Part shown: piece after piece, positions 38,783 through 45,486 of the stretch
Numbering within the stretch: the first letter of the stretch is position 1
Layout of the letters: each line of letters opens with the position of its first letter
The notes under the pieces: generated by a model
Seen by the model: the letters and a program-made list of their open reading frames with translations, nothing else
Told to the model about the DNA's origin: nothing
Database searches by the model: none
Position numbers and translations under genes: made by a program
Source of the DNA: Dyella choica
GTDB lineage: Bacteria > Pseudomonadota > Gammaproteobacteria > Xanthomonadales > Rhodanobacteraceae
Assembly: GCF_003977665.1 (NCBI RefSeq)
Contig: NZ_RYYV01000002.1
Span: forward strand, 248,001 to 312,000
Direction of reading: 5' to 3'
Length of the DNA stretch: 64,000 nucleotides

Positions 38783-39915
38783 GGCGGCACCACCGGCAAG
38801 GTGGAAATGAGGCCCTTGCGGGACAGATTGAAGCTCTGCTTGTATTCGCCGCGCTTGATCGTGTGGCGCACTTCGCTGACGTAATACAGCCCGTCGAAGG
38901 CAGGCCCCACACCGCGCACGCCGACCAGCTGGCGCGACTTCAGCACGCGGCCGTAGCGCGTGACATCCAGGCTGCCGCGGCCGGTAACCGTATCGGCTGA
39001 TTTGGCCGCTTCGGCCATGCCCAGCAACAACGCACGCACCGGCGAATACTTCGCCGTTTCCGGCAATTGGCGCAGTTGTTGCGGCGGCGGATCGATCAGG
39101 CCCAAGGGCGGATTGAGCGGGCCGATATCGGGAATCGGGATCGGAATCGGCACCTTGGTCTGCGGATTCTGGATGTATATAACCGGCAGGCTGCGCGCGT
39201 TGCCGTTGTAGCTGAAGCTCAGATTCTCCACATTGCTGCCCGCGTCCATGTCCGCGTTCAAGGCCGGTTGCGGGATGCCCACTTTCACCTTCGGCCCCCA
39301 ATAAGCCGTGCTGGTGCCGGGTGCGGGGCCCGGTTCGATGTAGAACACGTAGCCTACCCGCTCTGCCAGCATGCGGATGTATTCCAGGTCATTGCCTTGC
39401 TGCGTGGGAATGCGCTCGGTAGGAATCGGCACGTCCATCGCAATGCTGGGTATCACCAGCGGAATGATGCCGAGAAAGGCATATTTGGCCAGCAGCAAGG
39501 CGACGATCGCCTCGGCCGGCATCGCCGGATAAGGCAAGCCTGGCAAGCCGGAAAATTCCAGTTTCTGCATCACTGTGGTGAGATCGTCGCCGGTCACCTG
39601 CAAGGTGGTATGACGCTGGTCCGCGCCAGGCATCACCTCGGTCTTGGTCACCACGCCGTCGATCAGCACCTGCGGCGTGCCATTGATCGTGGCCACCAGG
39701 ATCAAGCGCAGCAACGGCACCACGCCGCCACCGCTGAGCAGGAACAACGTGTGCAGCGGCGATTGCACGCTCAAGGAGAACTGTATGGTGAATGCACCGG
39801 CCGCTTCATCCGGCTGCACCACTTCCACCTGGGTCAGTGCGTCCAGCACGACTTGCGGCACCGGCACCGGTATCACCGGCCCCAGCAGCAAGGTCAGGTG
39901 TATGCCCTTAAGCAT
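38779..39915 (-). CDS. gp27/hub-like protein
   Basis: 378-aa hub protein (phage late control gpD type) that trimerises under the spike and connects to the tube. Typical segments: VIDGVVTKTEV-like domain entry, LTTVMQKLEFSGLPG, TQQGNDLEYIRMLAERVGY and YYVSEVRHTIKRGEYKQSFN at the end. The start at ATG 39913-39915 is inside the end of the LysM gene (8-bp overlap). A longer frame to 40008 runs over that gene and is not expected to be used. In other clusters hub and spike may be one protein; here they are separate. Confidence 0.88.
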   Translation of the reverse strand: MLKGIHLTLLLGPVIPVPVPQVVLDALTQVEVVQPDEAAGAFTIQFSLSVQSPLHTLFLLSGGGVVPLLRLILVATINGTPQVLIDGVVTKTEVMPGADQRHTTLQVTGDDLTTVMQKLEFSGLPGLPYPAMPAEAIVALLLAKYAFLGIIPLVIPSIAMDVPIPTERIPTQQGNDLEYIRMLAERVGYVFYIEPGPAPGTSTAYWGPKVKVGIPQPALNADMDAGSNVENLSFSYNGNARSLPVIYIQNPQTKVPIPIPIPDIGPLNPPLGLIDPPPQQLRQLPETAKYSPVRALLLGMAEAAKSADTVTGRGSLDVTRYGRVLKSRQLVGVRGVGPAFDGLYYVSEVRHTIKRGEYKQSFNLSRKGLISTLPVVPP

Positions 39916-40228
39916 GCGGCACCCCGGGAATGCCTTCCGGCAAGGTGATGGCGAGCTTGCGGCCGATGGTCTCGGTGAGTTCCTCCGGGCGCAGCGCGCG
40001 GTTGGCATCGCAAAGCCGCCAGAACTGTTCGGGGTCGCCGAGGTATTTCGCGGCGATGTTGTCCAGGCGCGCGCCCTGCACCACGCGATGCCATTGCAGC
40101 AGCGCGAAGTTCTCCGGCGGCGGCACCAAGCGGCGCTTGAGGTACGTCACCGGAGTGCCGTCCGCACGCACGAACGTATCGGTGGGTATCAGCGCATAGC
40201 GGCTGGTCGGAGGAAAGACGACGTTCAT
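39908..40228 (-). CDS. LysM-type tube/hub connector
   Basis: 106-aa protein with a LysM-like core (LDNIAAKYLGDPEQFWRLCD ANRAL region), matching the gp53-like LysM proteins that sit between tube and hub in contractile systems. The ATG overlaps the preceding stop by one base (TGATG). The larger frame to 40477 is out of family before this ATG. Confidence 0.88.
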   Translation of the reverse strand: MNVVFPPTSRYALIPTDTFVRADGTPVTYLKRRLVPPPENFALLQWHRVVQGARLDNIAAKYLGDPEQFWRLCDANRALRPEELTETIGRKLAITLPEGIPGVPHA

Positions 40229-40887
40229 CAGGGTACTCCCGTGATGCCCAGCGCAGACAGCGGCATCGCCGGCACAGCGCCGGCGAGCCGTTCCTTGTTC
40301 TGCAGGTAGCTCATGAACAGACTGGCGGCCTTGTGCCCGGACGGCACGTCGTCCACCGACAGCACGCGCATTCCCAGGCTCACCTTGGCACGGATCGGGT
40401 TGAGCGCCGCGTCGAAGGCTTCTTCGGTGATGCTCAATTCGGTGACGCGCACCGGCAGGATGCGGGTTTGACTCCACACGAACAGCGCCAGCGGCGTTTC
40501 CATCGGAATGATTTCCAGCGTACCGATCTGCGACAGTATGTCGTTCGTACTCAATTGCCCGCTGGTGGGATAAATCATGGTTTCCAGCGCGGCGAGCTGG
40601 GCAAACACACCGCTGCGCGTGGCGACCGGATTGCGCTCGGGAAACTCCAGCTGATCGGTGGCGTCAATCTCCGCTTCCAGCTTGATCGTCTCCACCGGCG
40701 GCCCTTTCAGGCGTAGCGCTTCCGAACGATCGTGACCGTCGGCGCTGATCGCCTGTACCTGCAGCGAGCGCGTAATCGAGTCGGGGTTGTACTGCAGCGA
40801 GATCACGCGCAGCACCGCCGACGAGTCCGGATCGATCAGTACCAGACCGCCTTTGAGGATGCGCGGAGAGCCGGGGAAAGCGCTCAT
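40228..40887 (-). CDS. CIS tube-terminal protein (Pvc7/Afp7 N-terminal-like)
   Basis: 219-aa protein of the contractile injection system tube protein family, which joins the inner tube to the hub. Recognised by RILKGGLVLIDPDSSAVLRV, LQYNPDSITRSLQVQ and the conserved LELSITEEAFDAALNPIRAK-like strand (here ELSITEEAFDAALNPIRAK). In many clusters this region is fused to a LysM domain; here LysM is the next, separate gene. Start set at ATG 40885-40887; its ribosome site is weak, and a TTG 39 bases upstream is possible. It opens a second half of the cluster after a 202-bp gap. Confidence 0.85.
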   Translation of the reverse strand: MSAFPGSPRILKGGLVLIDPDSSAVLRVISLQYNPDSITRSLQVQAISADGHDRSEALRLKGPPVETIKLEAEIDATDQLEFPERNPVATRSGVFAQLAALETMIYPTSGQLSTNDILSQIGTLEIIPMETPLALFVWSQTRILPVRVTELSITEEAFDAALNPIRAKVSLGMRVLSVDDVPSGHKAASLFMSYLQNKERLAGAVPAMPLSALGITGVP

Positions 40888-41089
40888 GATGATTTGCCTA
40901 AGCGCAGCACTCGATGCTTGCCGCAAGCTTGAATGACTTCACCCCACTTCAACCCCCCTCTACTGCACATCTGCAGTAAGGCCGGTTGAGATAGGCTGCA
41001 AGTCGTTCGCTTGAGCATGCCATAGCACTCATTTGAGGATTTCATACGTGCTTCCGATCTGGAGTCAGGTTTCCAACAACGTTGTGCTG
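40888..41089. promoter_or_regulatory. Largest internal gap of the eCIS cluster, with perfect hairpin at 40961-40978
   Basis: This 202-bp gap, between the third DUF4157 gene and the baseplate half of the cluster, breaks an otherwise overlapping gene chain. It holds a perfect 7-bp inverted repeat TACTGCA-CATC-TGCAGTA (40961-40978) with no T-run on the minus strand. I find no -24/-12 match here. It may contain an internal promoter or a processing or attenuation structure that sets baseplate gene dosage. Confidence 0.4.
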
Positions 41090-42547
41090 TCATTGCGTAA
41101 ATTGAATAACGGCCATCCCTCCGACATCGATGGAGTTGGGGCCGGCAGATTGCAGCGTCGGTCCGACCGAACCCTGTGCATTGATCTGTAGCCATTTCCA
41201 TGGTTGAAATGCGATCTGAGTGCCTGCGGTGGGCTGGAGCTGAGCATTCGGGGGAGATCCCGTGCCGACGGTCCCGCCAGCGAGCACTTGCGCAAAAGCG
41301 GCCCAATTCCAACGGTTGTTGCCGAACGGAATCACATACGAAAGCTGCCCGCCGCCTGCGACGCTAACTTGCCCAGTAGTCAGACTGATCTGCACTTGAT
41401 CCAACATCTGCAACTCCACGCCTCGGCGGTTTTCGCGGTGATATTGGCGGGTGTACGCATTCGCCAATTGCACTACCGCCTCGCGCGCGGGATCCGTGGC
41501 TCCAGGACGCGTCAAGTAACTATGGCTGGTTACCCCGATACCCACTGTTTGACTCATCTGTTCCGAAACCGCAGCCGCGCGCCCGGGTGCCGATGGCTGG
41601 GTTTCGGGAAACGCGCGTGATCCGATGTCGTCATCGCAAGGCCCGTCAACCGGGAGCGTAAGTAGTCGATCGACCTGCGCCAGGGCCATGACGGAAAGGT
41701 TCGGATTTTGCTGGGGCAGCCTCACACAATTGCAAGTGGGTTGGGGTGTCGCCAAACGATTTAAGTGCACCAGCCAGCGGCTGCAGTCCTCATTGACTAC
41801 TACCTTCCGGTCGGCCCAAAGCTGGTACACACCCGCATTTGCCCGGCAGGGGAAAGAACTCAGGCGAAGAGGCGAAAACAAGTCTGCCGCGCTGGCCCCT
41901 GTCGCACCGGCAGTACGACCAGCTCCCTGTCCTCCATCCGCGCTTGGCGCTGACTGACGCGAAAGCACCGGTCGTGCTGCGGACATCAAGCCGAGTGGAT
42001 GCGCACCGGTCATCACTCGGTCCGCCGCATGATCCGCATCGCGCTCCAGCGCCGAGCCGGCCTCGCTGATTGAGCCTGGATCTCCCCTGACATGTTGCTG
42101 TTGAACGACGTGAGCAAGTTCATGCGCCAGCAGGTGCCGGCCTGAAGTCGAATGTGGCGCATACTTTCCATTCGCGAAAACCACATGCGCCCCCACGGTA
42201 TAGGCCTGCGCCTGCAATGAATGGGCCGACGACGCAGCAGCTTCGTCGGTATGCACGCGTACGTGAGAAAAATTGCGCCCGAATCCGGACTCCATGAATT
42301 GGCGTGCGCCGCTGTCCAAAGGTTGCCCTGGCGTGTCAATGACCTGGTGCACGTTCGGCGCAGCCTCCATCGACGCCATAGCCCCACCGTCGACTTTGCG
42401 TTGCAGCGGATTACGCCGGCCTTTGCAATCGGGACACTCACCACCGGCTGCATGCGTGCCGCACTCGCATTTGCGCTGCAGCAACATACCCACTGCACCA
42501 TGTGTGGATGCAGTCTTCGCCGTGCTTTGGCCCCTGCGTTCGGTCAT
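41090..42547 (-). CDS. DUF4157 putative eCIS cargo protein 3, with beta-barrel-like C-terminus
   Basis: 485-aa protein. The N-terminal motif LLQRKCECGTHAAGGECPDC is shared with the two other DUF4157 proteins here and may bind zinc or act as a packaging signal. The DUF4157 domain follows (residues ~70-155: SGFGRNFSHVRVHTDEAA, then metallopeptidase-like HExxH in LLAHELAHVVQQQ). After a variable Ala/Gly linker the C-terminal ~150 residues are unique. The last ~95 (VSVAGGGQLSYVIPFGNN, FAQVLAGGTVG, TQIAFQPWKWLQINAQGSV, IDVGGMAVIQFTQ) alternate hydrophobic and polar residues like transmembrane beta strands. The ATG overlaps a micro-ORF stop (ATGA). No signal peptide, as expected for a particle-loaded cargo. 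Confidence 0.85.
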   Translation of the reverse strand: MTERRGQSTAKTASTHGAVGMLLQRKCECGTHAAGGECPDCKGRRNPLQRKVDGGAMASMEAAPNVHQVIDTPGQPLDSGARQFMESGFGRNFSHVRVHTDEAAASSAHSLQAQAYTVGAHVVFANGKYAPHSTSGRHLLAHELAHVVQQQHVRGDPGSISEAGSALERDADHAADRVMTGAHPLGLMSAARPVLSRQSAPSADGGQGAGRTAGATGASAADLFSPLRLSSFPCRANAGVYQLWADRKVVVNEDCSRWLVHLNRLATPQPTCNCVRLPQQNPNLSVMALAQVDRLLTLPVDGPCDDDIGSRAFPETQPSAPGRAAAVSEQMSQTVGIGVTSHSYLTRPGATDPAREAVVQLANAYTRQYHRENRRGVELQMLDQVQISLTTGQVSVAGGGQLSYVIPFGNNRWNWAAFAQVLAGGTVGTGSPPNAQLQPTAGTQIAFQPWKWLQINAQGSVGPTLQSAGPNSIDVGGMAVIQFTQ

Positions 42548-42693
42548 GACGACAACGCTCCGTCAAAGCAGTCAGAAGGGGCGTAATGGGCTGGGAAGCT
42601 CTGCACGCATTTTTCGGTCGGCCTGCGCTGCAGCGAGGTGCGCGCGGGAGTGAAAGGCCTTTTGGCATTCTCGCTGGCGAAATTCCTGCTCAT
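42544..42693 (-). CDS. Micro-ORF, 49 aa, coupled to the third DUF4157 gene
   Basis: Encodes a 49-residue peptide starting MSRNFASENAKRPFTP, with LQRRPTEKC echoing the LQRK-C start of the DUF4157 proteins. It overlaps the next gene (TCATGA) and starts nine bases after the previous micro-ORF stops, so ribosomes could pass along the chain. Only a weak GAGG stands before its ATG. It may be a decayed cargo N-terminus or merely a coupling frame. Confidence 0.4.
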   Translation of the reverse strand: MSRNFASENAKRPFTPARTSLQRRPTEKCVQSFPAHYAPSDCFDGALSS

Positions 42694-42699
42694 GCGTCC

Positions 42700-42867
42700 T
42701 CAACGTGTTCGCTCAAAGCACCCGCAATGGGTCGAACCGCGCCGCTGCGCGCACTCCAAACATTCGCCCGTGCCGAATGTATGTGTCCCGCAGGCGCATT
42801 TGCCTTGCAACGACGGCGTAGCGCGCGCTGCAGCGGTGGGTGTGGCGACAGTGGCCATTTCAGTCAT
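42700..42867 (-). CDS. Micro-ORF, 55 aa, DUF4157 N-terminal leader without the domain
   Basis: Encodes 55 residues beginning MTEMATVATPTAAARATPSL and containing LQGKCACGTHTFGTGECLEC, a clear match to the Cys-rich N-terminal segment of the three DUF4157 proteins, then a stop. It has a good ribosome site (AGAGG, 7 bases). So this is the leader of a fourth cargo gene, cut off before the HExxH domain: either a degraded copy or a stand-alone leader peptide. It starts 27 bp after the second DUF4157 gene stops. Confidence 0.6.
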   Translation of the reverse strand: MTEMATVATPTAAARATPSLQGKCACGTHTFGTGECLECAQRRGSTHCGCFERTR

Positions 42868-42893
42868 GCGTATACCTCTTGGACGCTCTCTCG

Positions 42894-44048
42894 CTACGGT
42901 CGCGATGGCGTATTGCCACCTGAGCCGGATTGCACTTCCGCTTTGTCCACGGTTCCCGTAGTGATATGCACGGGTGGACCTCCGGCCAAAGGTTGGTAGG
43001 TGCCCGCCTGGTAATTGCGTGTGATACGGAATGTTCCGGCAGCCAGGGCACCGGAAACCGTATCGCAGTGATAGCGTTGTTCACATACGACGGTGCACGC
43101 ATTCACTCCGGTGCCCTCGAGATAACTCTGGGCGTTGTGCGTAACATGACCGTCAAGAAAGGTGTTCCCAGACCGGATCGGCAGGCAATCGCCTTGGGAA
43201 CACGGACGCGACAAGTTCGTCAGCCGCGCCGGGCAATTGTTGGAGACCAGCGACAACACTTCTTGCATGCAATGGCCATGGTGGTCCGGCCCCGGCCCCG
43301 CCTCCATGGTCACGATGTCGCTCAGATAAGTACGGTAGCGCTCCTGCAGGCTGCGAGAAATATTGCCATGGTTGTAATGACGCTGCGACTGGATGCGCGC
43401 TGTCGCCGGACAAGTCGCCGGTGGTGTCTGCGGTGGTTGTACAGGCTGTGGCGAAGGCGCTGGCTGCCGAGCAAGCACAGACTGACCCGCAGACATCAGT
43501 TTCAACGAGCCCGCACCTGACATCACCCGTTCCGCGGCACGATCGGCGTCTCGTTCCAGCGATGAATCAGGATCGCTCAGCGAATCAGGCATCGACTTGA
43601 GATCCCGCTGTTGCACAACATGCGCGAGTTCATGTGCAAGCAGCCGACGCCCCGAATCGGTATGCGGCGCATAGTGACCCGAAGCGAAGACGACATTGCG
43701 TCCTGCCGTATAGGCCTGGGCGTGAATCTCGCGTGCTGACTGCGCCGCTTGCGCGTCGGTGTGAACACGGACGCCGCTGAAGTCTTGGCCGAAGCGGCGT
43801 TCCATAAATTGCCGGGTTGCGGCATCCAGCGACTGGCCCGATCCGCCGAGCACATTGCCGACGATTGCCGGTATGGTCGGTCCACCCGCTTGACGGGTGG
43901 ATTTGCGTTGTATGTGCTTGCGTGCGCAGTCGTCGCACTGTACGTCATTGGTGCGGTTGCCGCAGGCGCAGCGGCGTTGCAGGATTATCCCTTCCGTCGC
44001 TCTTGGCGACACCTCCCTGGAGGCAATCTTGGCGGTACGCTCAGTCAT
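42894..44048 (-). CDS. DUF4157 putative eCIS cargo protein 2
   Basis: 384-aa protein. It has the same plan as its neighbours: N-terminal IILQRRCACGNRTNDVQC with a second CDDC pair, IQRK, and a DUF4157 domain (ERRFGQDFSGVRVHTDAQ, HExxH in LLAHELAHVVQQR). A proline-rich linker leads to a unique C-terminal domain (~residues 215-384) rich in Cys and His (PDHHGHCMQEVLSLVSNNC, NACTVVCEQRYHCDTVSG), suggesting disulfides or a metal site. The toxic or enzymatic activity, if any, cannot be named. The ATG overlaps the stop of cargo 1. Confidence 0.85.
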   Translation of the reverse strand: MTERTAKIASREVSPRATEGIILQRRCACGNRTNDVQCDDCARKHIQRKSTRQAGGPTIPAIVGNVLGGSGQSLDAATRQFMERRFGQDFSGVRVHTDAQAAQSAREIHAQAYTAGRNVVFASGHYAPHTDSGRRLLAHELAHVVQQRDLKSMPDSLSDPDSSLERDADRAAERVMSGAGSLKLMSAGQSVLARQPAPSPQPVQPPQTPPATCPATARIQSQRHYNHGNISRSLQERYRTYLSDIVTMEAGPGPDHHGHCMQEVLSLVSNNCPARLTNLSRPCSQGDCLPIRSGNTFLDGHVTHNAQSYLEGTGVNACTVVCEQRYHCDTVSGALAAGTFRITRNYQAGTYQPLAGGPPVHITTGTVDKAEVQSGSGGNTPSRP

Positions 44049-45208
44049 GCGAGCGCCTCATCCGCATCACTGGCATCGCCGGACGATTGATCGGCGCCCT
44101 TCGCGTCTTTAGGTGTGTTGCAACAGGCGTCTTTATCGATCGCTTGCTGGCTGGCGCCTGGACGGAATATCGAACCTTTGAATGATGAGCCTAGCGTTAC
44201 ACCCAACGCCTTTTGAATGCCTGGGCTCACCTCAAATCGCGTTTGGGTGACCGATTTATCACGCACATAGCCCGTGGTGCTCTTGCCATTGGCACAAATG
44301 GTCCAAACATCGCCGCATTGCGCCCGCGTAAACTGATTGCGTGGCACCGCCATCCAGTTGTCGTTATCGTCGCAACCTTTTTTCAAACTGTCCTTGCACT
44401 TGGCTTCGCAGGTAAATCCCGGCGTAAATTTGTTGCTCGGGCAATCGATGCCGTCAACATCCTTGGCAACAGCGCGTTTTTTTACCAAGCCATTTACTGG
44501 ATCACAACAGCGATTGGCCGCGCCATCGACCAGGTCCTGGCAGGTTCCTTCGGAGAAAATCGTCCGCGTACAAGGATTTTTCGCCGCCGCCTTCTGCTTG
44601 GTCTTTTTGCCGTGCTGATCAGCTTTGTGCTGGCCGCCTTTGTTTTTGCGATCCTCTTTCGCCAACGCATCAGCCATCGCGTCGGCCTGCTGCTCAAGCG
44701 CATCATTTTCGAGGCTGTCGCCGCTGTCGGCCAAGCGTTGCAGGTCCGCTCCGCGCCCAGACTGCTGCTGTACGACATGGGTCAGTTCGTGTGCCAACAA
44801 ATGTCGTCCTGTGGGCTCCGTCGGTGCGTAGCGTCCCGCACCGAACACTACGTGATGTCCAACGGTATAAGCATGGGCATGCACTACCCCGGCGGATTCC
44901 GCGGCACGCGCATCGGCATGCACTCTTACCCGGCTGAAATCGTGGCCAAAATGATCTTCCATGCTCAACCGGGTGGTCTTGTCCAAGGGTTGGCCCGAGG
45001 CGCCAAGCACCTGGCTGACGATCGCAGGCAGCTGCGGCGTCGCCGATCGATCGATCGACTTACGTTGTATGCGCTTACGCGCGCAGTCCTCGCATTGGCC
45101 GCTGCTGGTGTGACTTCCGCACGCGCATTTGCGTTGCAGAAACAGGCCCGGCGCAGGTGCCACTTGCCTTGCTCTGGAAGCGACCTGACGAGCGCTTGCA
45201 ATCATCAT
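44045..45208 (-). CDS. DUF4157 putative eCIS cargo protein 1
   Basis: 387-aa protein. N-terminal LFLQRKCACGSHTSSGQC with CEDC and IQRK, then the DUF4157 domain (DHFGHDFSRVRVHADARA; HExxH in LLAHELTHVVQQQ), a Lys/Gln-rich linker (residues ~185-210), and a C-terminal domain with about 14 Cys (TCQDLVDGAANRCCDPVNG; FTCEAKCKDSLKKGC; QCGDVWTICANGKST). Such a Cys load in a signal-less protein fits delivery to an oxidising place by the particle. There are two ATGs: the second (45203-45205) is better spaced from AGGAGG, so the product may be one residue shorter. It overlaps the small conserved gene upstream. Confidence 0.85.
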   Translation of the reverse strand: MMIASARQVASRARQVAPAPGLFLQRKCACGSHTSSGQCEDCARKRIQRKSIDRSATPQLPAIVSQVLGASGQPLDKTTRLSMEDHFGHDFSRVRVHADARAAESAGVVHAHAYTVGHHVVFGAGRYAPTEPTGRHLLAHELTHVVQQQSGRGADLQRLADSGDSLENDALEQQADAMADALAKEDRKNKGGQHKADQHGKKTKQKAAAKNPCTRTIFSEGTCQDLVDGAANRCCDPVNGLVKKRAVAKDVDGIDCPSNKFTPGFTCEAKCKDSLKKGCDDNDNWMAVPRNQFTRAQCGDVWTICANGKSTTGYVRDKSVTQTRFEVSPGIQKALGVTLGSSFKGSIFRPGASQQAIDKDACCNTPKDAKGADQSSGDASDADEALA

Positions 45209-45486
45209 CGCCTCCTATCGCCCTGACCGGCCGGCGATAGCCCCAACGCATTGCCCGTCGCTGCGGCAACGCGCGCACCGATGGAGATATGCGCCAACGT
45301 AGCCTGCGGCAGGTTTTGCACCGGCAGTGATGCGACCGCTCCAATGTGACGCAATACCTCCGGATCGTGCCCGGCGAGCCGTTGCGCCAACTCACGCTCG
45401 ATCGCCGAACGCACGACCTCGCCACGCTCACCATCCAGCAGCGCAGCATCAAGCACCAATCGTTCGATATGTAGCGCGATGGTCAT
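45205..45486 (-). CDS. Small conserved eCIS-cluster protein
   Basis: 93-aa protein starting MTIALHIERLVLDAALLDGE. Small proteins with this HIERLVLDG-type start recur between the ATPase and cargo genes in eCIS clusters, by family recollection. Function unknown; perhaps cargo loading or a chaperone. No membrane segment. It overlaps the ATPase gene by 4 bp and the first cargo gene by 4 bp, so it is tightly coupled to both. Confidence 0.75.
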   Translation of the reverse strand: MTIALHIERLVLDAALLDGERGEVVRSAIERELAQRLAGHDPEVLRHIGAVASLPVQNLPQATLAHISIGARVAAATGNALGLSPAGQGDRRR

